64,000 bases of DNA from the NCBI RefSeq assembly GCF_027213645.1, contig NZ_JAPWGL010000004.1:479051-543050 (forward strand), read 5' to 3'. The notes beneath the pieces are model-generated. The model worked only from the letters and a program-made list of their open reading frames with translations. It was not told where the DNA came from and did no database searches. Shown here one piece after another: positions 19,097-27,029 of this stretch. This DNA comes from Pedobacter rhodius (GTDB taxonomy: Bacteria; Bacteroidota; Bacteroidia; Sphingobacteriales; Sphingobacteriaceae). Each line of letters starts with the position of its first letter. The first letter of the stretch is position 1. The translations under genes and the position numbers were made by a program.

Positions 19097-19230
19097 GATG
19101 TAAAATGTATTAAAGATGGATGATGTAAGATGGAAAATGGGTGATGGGTTGCACAATGCAAAATTGACATGAACTTGTGGCTATTCGCACAGTCCCCGTC
19201 ATCCATCTCACCTCATTACCTCTTCCATCA
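19096..19230. repeat. ATGGATGATGG-type hairpin repeat block 4
   Basis: GATGTAAAATG, GATGGATGATGTAAGATGGA and GGGTGATGGG (about 19096-19147) face CGTCATCCATCTCACCTCAT and CCTCTTCCATCAC (about 19198-19232). The block starts at the stop codon of the downstream-lying methyltransferase gene (19231) and ends at the start codon of the FAD enzyme. Confidence 0.78.
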
Positions 19231-20262
19231 CTATTTGATCTTTTCGAACAAATAGTGACAAACCATCCATTCGTTTCCTTGATTGTAATTGAATAGTTCA
19301 GCACAAGACATGTAGAACAACCTCCAGTAAACCCACCATTTTACAGCCTGGTCTTTACCATAAGTGTTCTCCAGAATCGGCATGATTTCTTTTTTATGCT
19401 TATCCATATTACTCAGCCAGGCCTCAGAAGTTTTGCCGTAATTGGTTCCATTTACGACCCAATGTTTATCAATTTTTAAATCGTCATTGAAGTAGAAAAA
19501 TAAATGGTTCGATGGCATAATGCCACCCGTAAAAAAATATTTACTCATCCAGTCTGTTTCATCAATAACCTCAAACTTATAAGCTAAAGTTTTGTGCGTA
19601 AAAATATGGACGAACAATTTACCGTCGGGCTTTAAGAAACCAGCAACTTTATTCAACAGGAATTTATAGTTACGCATGTGCTCAAACATTTCAACAGAAA
19701 CAATCCTGTCGAAAGTATCGGCAATGGTAAACGTATTCATATCCGCCGTTAAAACCGTTAAGTTCTGAATGCCCCTTTGCTTTGCTGTTTCGTCGATAAA
19801 AACTTTCTGTGTGGCCGAATTTGAAACGACTGTAAAAGTGCTGTCGGGGAATTTTGCAGCCATATACAATGATAGCGAACCCCAACCGCAGCCCAGTTCT
19901 AAAACATTCTGACCGCCTTGCAAATCTGCCCTTTTGCAGGTTAAAGCTAACATATCATCTTCCGATGTATCAATATCTTTTACACCAGGTTTCCAGTAAC
20001 CACTGCTATATTTCAGGTTTTTACCCAGGCAATATTGAAAAAATTCAGTTGGCAATTCGTAGTGTTGCTCATTGGCTTCTGCCGTATTCACCGCAATAGG
20101 CGATTGCTTCAATTCAGCAACCAAATCCATAAATTTTTCCTGCTGCAACTCTTCATCACCTAAAGTTTCATCATCTAAGCGCTGTTTGCAGAGTTTTCTG
20201 ATCCCTAAACGCAATGCGGTATCAGGAAGTTTATCGTTTTCTAAAAGTTTATCGTACCACAT
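19231..20262 (-). CDS. Cyclopropane-fatty-acyl-phospholipid synthase-like methyltransferase (copy 2)
   Basis: This 343-residue SAM-dependent methyltransferase has the glycine loop LELGCGWGSLSLY, RIVSVEMFEHMRNY and a C-terminal WRLFYMSCAELF block. The N-terminal part (HYELPTEFFQYCLGKNLKYS) aligns with the substrate region of CfaS-like enzymes. It differs clearly from copy 1 (15177-16415) and is shorter, so the two probably act on different substrates or steps. The stop codon TAG runs directly into an ATGGATGATGG-type repeat. Confidence 0.88.
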   Translation of the reverse strand: MWYDKLLENDKLPDTALRLGIRKLCKQRLDDETLGDEELQQEKFMDLVAELKQSPIAVNTAEANEQHYELPTEFFQYCLGKNLKYSSGYWKPGVKDIDTSEDDMLALTCKRADLQGGQNVLELGCGWGSLSLYMAAKFPDSTFTVVSNSATQKVFIDETAKQRGIQNLTVLTADMNTFTIADTFDRIVSVEMFEHMRNYKFLLNKVAGFLKPDGKLFVHIFTHKTLAYKFEVIDETDWMSKYFFTGGIMPSNHLFFYFNDDLKIDKHWVVNGTNYGKTSEAWLSNMDKHKKEIMPILENTYGKDQAVKWWVYWRLFYMSCAELFNYNQGNEWMVCHYLFEKIK

Positions 20263-20269
20263 ATTTTGA

Positions 20270-20372
20270 GATGTAAGATGGAATTCATGTAAGATGGAAA
20301 ATGGATAATTTACGATGTAAAAAGACTAATGGATTTTGCCCATTATCCATTTTACATTTCCCATCATCCATA
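20270..20372. repeat. ATGGATGATGG-type hairpin repeat block 5
   Basis: GATGTAAGATGGAATTC and GTAAGATGGAAAATGGATAA (about 20271-20309) face CCCATTATCCATTTTACATT and CCCATCATCCAT (about 20339-20371). The stop codon of the DUF1295 gene (20364) lies inside the inverse arm, in GGATGATGGG read on the minus strand. Confidence 0.78.
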
Positions 20373-21161
20373 CTTTTTCCTCCAAGGAAAAAAGGAGGAA
20401 GTTGTTTGTTGATATTTTTTATAAGCTACTGGTTTGCTCCTTAAATTTTGTTCTTCATTATTCGGAACGCCGGTTACTTTTGTTAATAAATATAAAATAA
20501 TTGCCGGACTGATGATGGCCAAAATTCCCCATGGCGATGCCAGTGCGAAAATAAAATAAGCCATCCAGGTTAACCATTCAGAAAAATAATTCGGGTGCCT
20601 GCTGTAATACCACAATCCGGTATCGCAAACCTTACCTTTATTTTTTGGGTCTTTTTTAAAGGCAGCAAGCTGTTGGTCGGCAATCATTTCGCCTGTAAAG
20701 GCAATTACCCAAATAACCAAACCAACATATTCTAAAGTTGAAATTTCTGTTGACGCATTGGCTGTGATGATAAAAAATGGAATCGCCAGCAATACATTTG
20801 AAATGGCTTGAAATTGAAAAAATATAAAAAAGTTTCTATCAGCTTTATCGCCCCATTCGCTACGGAGTTGCATATACCTTCCCTCCTCTTCATCTAAATG
20901 GCCAATTACACGTTGCCACAAATGGATGCCCAATCTTAACTCAGCGAGTAAGAAAATCGTACAGATTAAAATTTTTCTGGTTTCAAATCCTTCTGATAAA
21001 AAGAAAGTAATTAAGGTAATTACAGGAAAATTCAATGCCCAGAAAACATCAACAACACCGGCATTTCTTATTTTTTTTGCCCATAACCAAACCAAGGCCA
21101 TAATGGTGCAACAAGCAATTAAGGATATGAGGGCAATAAAAAGCAGATGTTTATAATCCAT
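20364..21161 (-). CDS. DUF1295 family membrane protein (steroid 5-alpha-reductase/methyltransferase fold)
   Basis: This 265-residue integral membrane protein has about six hydrophobic segments and the conserved C-terminal signature GLWYYSRHPNYFSEWLTWMAY. The fold includes steroid 5-alpha-reductases and isoprenylcysteine methyltransferases. Members in this gene neighbourhood are thought to act on membrane lipids, but the reaction is not known. The stop codon lies in the downstream repeat. Confidence 0.88.
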   Translation of the reverse strand: MDYKHLLFIALISLIACCTIMALVWLWAKKIRNAGVVDVFWALNFPVITLITFFLSEGFETRKILICTIFLLAELRLGIHLWQRVIGHLDEEEGRYMQLRSEWGDKADRNFFIFFQFQAISNVLLAIPFFIITANASTEISTLEYVGLVIWVIAFTGEMIADQQLAAFKKDPKNKGKVCDTGLWYYSRHPNYFSEWLTWMAYFIFALASPWGILAIISPAIILYLLTKVTGVPNNEEQNLRSKPVAYKKYQQTTSSFFPWRKKYG

Positions 21162-21244
21162 CGTTAGGTTTAGAGTTTAATGTTTAGGGTTTAGGAAAAT
21201 GCATTCCGCTTTAGGTTTACCTTTAGCCTTATACCTTTCGCCTT

Positions 21245-21574
21245 CTACCTTTTCACCAGTAAGTCTTTAATACCTTCGCCATCTTTTAGTTTAAATAGGT
21301 GAACTAAAACATAAGCTAAAGTTGCTATACTACCCAAACATACGAACAAAATTACAATAGAGATTTTAAGAATAATGCTTTTTTCTTTATAAAACATCCA
21401 CAAGGTGATGATGAATATGTTAGCATAAAAATCCCATAGGGTGGCGCGCATCCACGGAATGCTGCCCAGGAAATCCCATTGCTCGAAAAGATTACTTTCC
21501 AGCGAAGTGGAAATTACTTTGTAGCACATGAAAACGAAAAGTGCAGCGAAAATGATTTTGAGAAAGTTTATCAT
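21245..21574 (-). CDS. DUF1475 family small membrane protein
   Basis: This 109-residue protein has three hydrophobic segments (about 5-20, 45-62, 68-92). The middle stretch PWMRATLWDFYANIFIITLWMFYKE matches the DUF1475 pattern. It has no known activity. It is the first gene of the lipid-modification run. The 83-bp spacer to the DUF1295 gene carries short GTTTAGGGTTTAGG-like repeats and their inverse (CCTTTAGCC, CCTTTCGCC). Confidence 0.7.
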   Translation of the reverse strand: MINFLKIIFAALFVFMCYKVISTSLESNLFEQWDFLGSIPWMRATLWDFYANIFIITLWMFYKEKSIILKISIVILFVCLGSIATLAYVLVHLFKLKDGEGIKDLLVKR

Positions 21575-21617
21575 GGGATGAGATTTATTTAAAAAATGTT
21601 CTTTTTATACCAGGTAA

Positions 21618-21939
21618 TTCCAGCACGAGCAGAATCTTAATGCATATATTTAACGCTTTACGATTCCCAATCAAGTTGGGAATGACGAAACGCCGAGACT
21701 TTACGCTCTATCTCAAACCCTTTTCCCCCTCAAAACGTCTTTCCCGCACAGGCGGAATTTTAATGCCAATGGTTAATGCTTTAGGATTCCCAATCGGGTT
21801 GGGAATGACGAAATGCCCACACCAAACGATTCACCCCAAAGCTACCTTTCTCCTCAACACGTCTTTCCCGCGCAGGCGGGAATCTTAAAGCGTAATTAAA
21901 TTATTTGAAGTATATCCTTCGACAAGCTCAGGATGACAA
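21618..21939. repeat. Composite palindromic repeat array
   Basis: The 371-bp gap 21575-21945 has no gene and is mostly repeats. Two copies of ATTCCCAA-n5-TTGGGAATGACGAAA occur (about 21664-21690 and 21785-21811). Three variants of CACGAGCAG/CCCGCACAGGCGG/CCCGCGCAGGCGGG followed by AATyTTAA alternate with them (about 21622, 21744, 21869). A single TTCGACAAGCTCAGGATGACA arm closes the array at about 21919-21939. Each unit is itself a small palindrome, as in REP/BIME elements. Confidence 0.75.
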
Positions 21940-21945
21940 ACGAAC

Positions 21946-22674
21946 CTATACCTTTCTTATCTTAATAATCTTCATCCAATGCAATACCTTCATCACCGGA
22001 TAAGTTGGATCAAACTCCCACCATTTAGTTGCAAAATTCGGACTATTTGGTTTTTTGTGGTGATTATTCTGAAACAATTCACCCATCAGCAAGAAATCCC
22101 AGGGTAAGGAATTTTTACTGTGATCTTCATTATCATGATTTGAATAGCCATATTTATGTCCGCACCAGTTTACAATTGCACCATGTAACGGACCCATTAA
22201 AAAATGGATTGGTAATAAAATAAATAACCACCAATGGTTGGCAAACAGCAGGTAAAAACCAATATAAAATAAACCACAGCCAATTCTCCAAAGCCATGAA
22301 TCTCCAATTCTGTCAATTAAAGGCCATTCAGGATAATTTCCCCGAAAAGCAGGTTCGGGTTCTATCTTGAAGTGTAAATAATTCATATACATATTCTTCG
22401 TGGCAATCATCATCCCAAATACGTCTTTAAAAAAATGTGGCGAGTGCGGATCTTTCTCCGTATCACTATAAGCATGGTGCATACGATGCAGGATGGCATA
22501 GGCCCGGGGATTTAAGAACGAAGAACCCTGAGAAATCAATAAAATTAAATAAAAAACCCTTTCCCAGAATGGCTCCATTTTAAACATCTTATGCGATGAA
22601 TAGCGATGCAGGAAAAAAGTCTGGCTAAATAAGGATAAAAACCAATGGCAAAGAAAAAAAATTAGGATGATCAT
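21946..22674 (-). CDS. Fatty acid desaturase (acyl-CoA/acyl-lipid delta-9 type)
   Basis: This 242-residue membrane enzyme has the three histidine boxes of the di-iron desaturases: HRYSSH (23-28), HRMHH (63-67) and QNNHH near the C-terminus. Four hydrophobic segments are visible. It would introduce a cis double bond into acyl chains, which is the substrate type needed by the CFA-like enzymes downstream. It is separated from them by a repeat array and probably has its own promoter (TATCTTTG at 22768-22761). Confidence 0.9.
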   Translation of the reverse strand: MIILIFFLCHWFLSLFSQTFFLHRYSSHKMFKMEPFWERVFYLILLISQGSSFLNPRAYAILHRMHHAYSDTEKDPHSPHFFKDVFGMMIATKNMYMNYLHFKIEPEPAFRGNYPEWPLIDRIGDSWLWRIGCGLFYIGFYLLFANHWWLFILLPIHFLMGPLHGAIVNWCGHKYGYSNHDNEDHSKNSLPWDFLLMGELFQNNHHKKPNSPNFATKWWEFDPTYPVMKVLHWMKIIKIRKV

Positions 22675-22760
22675 GTATGATGTATATGCTTTATAAACGG
22701 AATTTATTGGCTTTTAGTTTTTTATCTGCCTCCGTTATTTAGATTCGTTATTGAAACGAA

Positions 22761-22768
22761 CAAAGATA
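22761..22768 (-). promoter_or_regulatory. Candidate -7 element of the desaturase gene
   Basis: TATCTTTG on the minus strand matches TAnnTTTG exactly and lies 87 bp before the desaturase ATG. I found no clear -33 TTTG at the usual spacing. Confidence 0.35.
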
Positions 22769-22824
22769 TGTTAAAAAAGGCACGATCGATATTTTGTCCG
22801 CACCTTTTGTATTGAATTAAATAA

Positions 22825-23322
22825 TTACCTGCCGAAATCGTCCTGAACCCTTACGATGTCACTTTCATCAGATGGGTTTGCAGCATCGGTATGTTGCCAG
22901 ATTTCTGCAACGACGCCCCAATCATCTAAGCCAATTAAACGGTGGCGTTCACCTTGCTGCAGTTTGATCTGGTCTTTCGGTGCATATTTTTTTAGTTCAC
23001 CTTCTTCATCCGTCTGGCTGGTTTTAATACCAACTGTACCGGTAACCACCTGCCAGATTTCTGCTCTTCTATGGTGATACTGCCATGAAAGACGGGTATT
23101 TGGCGCAACAATTAAAATTTTAGGGCTTAACTTCCCGCCTATTTTTAAACCTTCTACATCCAAACCATCAAAATAAGTATCTGCAAATTGCTGTGCCTGT
23201 GCTTCATCTATTACAAAAAAACCTCCCCAAGGACGGGTTTCATCGCGGTTTACTACATTAAAACCTTCAACTTTTAGACGTTGTGCAACGTTATCGAATA
23301 TTTCTTTTTTGTCGTTTTCCAT
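22825..23322 (-). CDS. Cupin-domain protein related to type II mannose-6-phosphate isomerase
   Basis: This 165-residue single-domain protein has PWGGFFVIDE near the N-terminus, the metal-binding strands SWQYHHRRAEIWQVVTGTV and the second motif GERHRLIGLDD. This is the C-terminal cupin module of GMP-PMI (ManC) proteins occurring alone. Sugar-phosphate isomerase activity is possible but not shown by sequence alone. It follows a terminator and is probably a single gene. Confidence 0.75.
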   Translation of the reverse strand: MENDKKEIFDNVAQRLKVEGFNVVNRDETRPWGGFFVIDEAQAQQFADTYFDGLDVEGLKIGGKLSPKILIVAPNTRLSWQYHHRRAEIWQVVTGTVGIKTSQTDEEGELKKYAPKDQIKLQQGERHRLIGLDDWGVVAEIWQHTDAANPSDESDIVRVQDDFGR

Positions 23323-23351
23323 AATTGGCGTAAAAATAATGCTTTGAAATT

Positions 23352-23380
23352 AAAAAAGCCCTTTCGGGCTTTTTATTTTT
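23352..23380 (-). terminator. Terminator after the 23394 secreted protein gene
   Basis: The hairpin AAAAAGCCC-TTTC-GGGCTTTTT at about 23353-23374 has A and T tracts on both sides and can work on either strand. It lies 20 bp past the stop of the gene at 23394. Confidence 0.85.
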
Positions 23381-23393
23381 TGATAATCAGAAT

Positions 23394-23948
23394 CTATTTA
23401 ATTTCTGATATGGTGATATCAGTTGCTTGTCCAATTGATTGAACGATAAGTGGGAATGCAGCGTTATTTAAAATCCATAACTCCTGCTTACCATCTTCAC
23501 TAATTACATGAAAAACATCTGCTTCTTTTCCATTGATTTTTACAGCAGCAGTTTCTGGTGTTTTAATTTTAAATTTTGCGCCGCCATATGTAAAGGTTTT
23601 AGTATCAACGAGTGTTTTGAAGGCCGCTTTAGAAATTATTCCAAAAGTTTCAGTATCCGCTATCTTGGTAACGCCTAACGCCGGTTGTGAAACGGCTAAA
23701 AGCTGAGTTCCGCTTTCGACAGATTTTGAACTCATTTCAAAAGCACCTTCTCCATAACCATCTACCGACCAGCCAATACTAACCGGTGCAGTGGTACTTT
23801 TAATGGTCAGCAATAATGGAAATTCCTGCCCCTGAACAAATGCGGTTGCATACATAACCGTACCCGTTTTAATTTCAGGTACTGTTCTCTGTGCTTTAAC
23901 ACCAAATGCAAGTGTTAAACAAAAACAAATAGCGATAACTTTTTTCAT
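23394..23948 (-). CDS. Secreted protein of unknown function
   Basis: The protein has 184 residues from the ATG at 23948, with a clear signal peptide (MKKVIAICFCLTLAFGVKAQ). The mature part has a beta-rich pattern, including IGWSVDGYGEGAFEMSSKS and KTFTYGGAKFKI. It resembles Bacteroidota periplasmic proteins annotated only as hypothetical, and I do not recognise a family. It stands as a single gene between two terminators. Confidence 0.75.
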   Translation of the reverse strand: MKKVIAICFCLTLAFGVKAQRTVPEIKTGTVMYATAFVQGQEFPLLLTIKSTTAPVSIGWSVDGYGEGAFEMSSKSVESGTQLLAVSQPALGVTKIADTETFGIISKAAFKTLVDTKTFTYGGAKFKIKTPETAAVKINGKEADVFHVISEDGKQELWILNNAAFPLIVQSIGQATDITISEIK

Positions 23949-24006
23949 ATAAATCAATTTTTATTCAAGGTAGTCGTTTTTATGGATATTAAAAAAATTA
24001 CATAAA

Positions 24007-24039
24007 AAAGGCCTTCACTATTTAATAATGAAGGCCTTT
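24007..24039 (-). terminator. Terminator after the 24059 small gene
   Basis: The perfect 11-bp stem AAAGGCCTTCA (24007-24017) pairs with TGAAGGCCTTT (24029-24039), and a run of As beforehand gives a U tract on the minus strand. Its position 20 bp past the stop of the 77-residue gene supports that gene being real. Confidence 0.85.
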
Positions 24040-24058
24040 GGTAAGTTATGTAATAAGT

Positions 24059-24292
24059 CTAATTGCTACCGATATTTTCTAAAACAGTTTCAATAAAAAT
24101 TGATTTTCCATTATTCCATGTCTGTGGTGAAGACATATCTTCGATTATATTCTTTATTTTATAGTCAGGAATGTTTCCAAGATTTTTAAATTCAGTAATC
24201 AGGCTATATGAGTTCATATCACCAAAACCCCTCAATAGTTTAACTTTTTGCAAAAAAGTACTTAAATCAGATTTTCTGTTTGGCATTTCCAT
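24059..24292 (-). CDS. Small hypothetical protein (77 aa)
   Basis: It has no signal peptide, no membrane segment and no family that I recognise; the composition is that of a soluble helical protein (SDLSTFLQKVKLL, IKNIIEDM). A strong terminator directly after its stop and an empty 213-bp upstream spacer suggest a genuine single-gene unit. Confidence 0.55.
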   Translation of the reverse strand: MEMPNRKSDLSTFLQKVKLLRGFGDMNSYSLITEFKNLGNIPDYKIKNIIEDMSSPQTWNNGKSIFIETVLENIGSN

Positions 24293-24505
24293 GTAACAAA
24301 TGTAGAAATTAAGCTAATTAATCATACAGCAAAATTACCCTTTTTGCAATTATTTTATTGATAATAGTCAACAATTCAGCAGTTTTATTAAATAATCGCA
24401 GCATTATGGCTGATAGTTTTTTAAGAAACCGCAGTAATGTTAAAACCCTTAATTTGAATTAATCGTTATGGTATAGAAAATATGATAAGATGTATTAAAA
24501 CGGGA

Positions 24506-25567
24506 CTAAGACGCCTTTCTTTTCAAGTAGGCCCTAACGGGTATATCAAAACCTATCAGAACCAAATATGCGAAGCCTATTAATAGCAGTACAGCAAGTG
24601 TGATAATAGGGTTAATATAGGGTACAGGTTTATATTGATTATAAAAATTCAGGAATATCCAGATAACCGAATAGTGCGTCATATATAATGGATAAGAAAT
24701 TTTACCCGAGAATGTACACAAGCCTTTGAAATTTGGAGCTAATGTGGCCCCTGCACCCAGACCTACAAGTAATGGAAAATAAAATAGTACAACGATAGGT
24801 TCTGAAATCCAGTTCCATTTTGAAAATGGCATGATAAACGCCAACATCAGTAAACCTGCCACACCTATAAATCCAAGCCGGTTCTTTATTATCCAGTTAA
24901 AGCGGTAAACCAGTATTCCTGCCAGAAAAGAATAACTCACCCGTGCCCCACCATCCAAAAAAGTCTTATTATCCCAGCCCCCGGTTAAGGATCCAGATTT
25001 AAAAATCACCCATCCGATCAAGACTGCTGAAATCAATGTTAATACCGATAAGTATTTACGATTAATCCGGTATAATAAGGTGCCATAAAAAATATTGGCA
25101 ACATATTCCCAGAAAAGAGACCATGCGGGTGCATTAAAAGCAAAAAGTGCAAATCCTCGTTCTGCCAGTACAGGAAAAGGAATGAGCAGGATACCACTGA
25201 TAAACATCGGTATAATATCCGCATAACCGGGTAGCTTGCCTGGTGCTGAAAAAGGATCAAACAAGAAACTTAACAAACCCAGCAAAGTGCCCAGAATGAC
25301 TAAGGGATGCAATCTGATGAGCCTTAATCTGAAAAAACGAGCTGTTCCCAGTTTTTCGATACGCCCGTCATAACTATATGCAATAACAAATCCCGACAGG
25401 CAGAAAAAAAAATCGACAGCCAGGAAACTATGTCCTATTAAAATTTTACTGTAATCATAAATCGTCATCTCCATAAAATGGAAGGCAACAACGAAAATTG
25501 CAGCTATCCCTCTTAAACCATCAAGAATTTCAAAGTGTTCTCTGACTAACGTATTGTTATCATTCAT
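24506..25567 (-). CDS. Acyltransferase family 3 membrane protein
   Basis: This 353-residue polytopic protein starts at the ATG at 25567. The acyltransferase-3 N-terminal signature HFEILDGLRGIAAIFVVAFH is visible, and FFFCLSGFVIAYSY carries the second motif. About ten hydrophobic helices follow. The family transfers acyl (often acetyl or succinyl) groups onto sugars of surface polysaccharides or lipids from the inner membrane. No glycan cluster is next to it. The frame continues 15 codons upstream, but the ATG in CATTCATTG context is the natural start. Confidence 0.88.
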   Translation of the reverse strand: MNDNNTLVREHFEILDGLRGIAAIFVVAFHFMEMTIYDYSKILIGHSFLAVDFFFCLSGFVIAYSYDGRIEKLGTARFFRLRLIRLHPLVILGTLLGLLSFLFDPFSAPGKLPGYADIIPMFISGILLIPFPVLAERGFALFAFNAPAWSLFWEYVANIFYGTLLYRINRKYLSVLTLISAVLIGWVIFKSGSLTGGWDNKTFLDGGARVSYSFLAGILVYRFNWIIKNRLGFIGVAGLLMLAFIMPFSKWNWISEPIVVLFYFPLLVGLGAGATLAPNFKGLCTFSGKISYPLYMTHYSVIWIFLNFYNQYKPVPYINPIITLAVLLLIGFAYLVLIGFDIPVRAYLKRKAS

Positions 25568-25939
25568 TGCTATATTATATTTGGTTGTTTTAGGCTTTAA
25601 TAATGCCTGCAAATTTTACAAAACTGAAGGTAATTACGAACCCTATGGCGTATTAATCCTGAACCAGCAATATTGCATGCTGGTTTTGCCGGTAAAGCTG
25701 ATCGAAGATGCTGCTATAAACAATAGCTTTGTGATAAGTATTAAGGTTTTAAGCGTTATTTTAATTATTTTCATCAAAATTATGTGTTCAGAATAGTTAT
25801 CGGCTATCAAATTAATTTGCAAGTTGGCAAATCCAAATTAATACAAATAGTTTATTTTAAAGCATTTAATCTTTATTGATATCATTTTTCGTAATAAATA
25901 AAACTGAACTGAAGCCCGGACACTTAAATATATGATTAA

Positions 25940-26575
25940 ATGATTAAAGTTTACTATGCCTGTTTCGAACAGCGATTTAACGACGAAAAGCTGCACCAGA
26001 TGCTCCGGCAGCTGCCAACAGAAATTCAGAACAAAATCCTGAAATTCCGAAACTGGCAGGATATCCAACGATCTCTTTTGGGTAAACTGCTTCTAAAAAA
26101 AGGTTTACAGGATTCTGGTTATGAGAGCACATTATCCAATCTTCAGTACAATACTTACGGACGACCTTTTCTTGAAGGATATCCTGATTTCAACATTACG
26201 CATTCCGGGAACTACGCTGCCTGCGCTGTATCAACGCAAGGGACCGTAGGTATTGATTTAGAGCTAATCAGACCGGTTGATTTACATCATTTCGAATCAC
26301 AGTTTTCCAAAATTGAGTGGCAGCATATTACAGATTCTGAAGACACCATTTCAAAATTTTTCCAGTACTGGACCATAAAAGAGGCGGTAATTAAAGCAGA
26401 TGGCCGCGGTATGTCATTGCCTTTAAATTCATTCATTATACGGGAAGCACAGGTAAATGTATTGGATAAGGCATGGCACTACAAAGCGCTTTCTTATTTC
26501 CCTGGGCACCAGGCTCATATTGCTTCGGAACAACCGCTACCGGCAGACATCGCCGCAAACTTTGAATTGTTCTGA
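25940..26575 (+). CDS. 4'-phosphopantetheinyl transferase, Sfp type
   Basis: This 211-residue protein has all three Sfp/AcpT motifs: NITHSGNYAACAVS, then VGIDLE with the magnesium ligands Asp106 and Glu108, then FFQYWTIKEAVIKADGRG with the W-x-x-KEA block (144-149). It activates carrier proteins by attaching the phosphopantetheine arm of CoA. No carrier protein, NRPS or PKS gene is in the window. The size suggests the broad-specificity Sfp class rather than AcpS. The gaps 25568-25939 and 26576-27029 contain no convincing gene. Confidence 0.9.
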   Translation: MIKVYYACFEQRFNDEKLHQMLRQLPTEIQNKILKFRNWQDIQRSLLGKLLLKKGLQDSGYESTLSNLQYNTYGRPFLEGYPDFNITHSGNYAACAVSTQGTVGIDLELIRPVDLHHFESQFSKIEWQHITDSEDTISKFFQYWTIKEAVIKADGRGMSLPLNSFIIREAQVNVLDKAWHYKALSYFPGHQAHIASEQPLPADIAANFELF

Positions 26576-27029
26576 ACCGCTTCCCAACCGATACGCCGGG
26601 CCCGGTTTTATGTCCGTTGCATACATGGGATTAAAAATTCACCTGATATTTCTTTTCAGATGCCTTTTTAATACGCTGAGCGGGATTTACTTTCCACATT
26701 TCGGATTTTCTTGCTAACTTGTAATAGATCATATCACGGGAAGGCTCCTTAATTAAACTGTTTGCGTAATGTTTATGCACGCCCTAAGTAAATTCGTATT
26801 TCTAAACCTTAGTTATACTCCTTTATTAAAAAATTATTTCGTACATATAAAACAAAAAAAAACTTTTTTTCTTTTAAGATAGAGCCAGCAAATAAACAAA
26901 TTTGGATTAAGGTATCGAAAGGATAAAATTTGAACAAACCTTCAGGTTTAAATCCCGTTAACTTAAAAAAACCTTTTTGAGCGAGGCATATATTTTTTAC
27001 CCATAATCAAATAAGAAAATAAATCCCTG

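Noticed and set aside
19110..19304. 64-residue minus-strand frame
   Set aside because: It is a shadow of the methyltransferase 3' end and repeat sequence.
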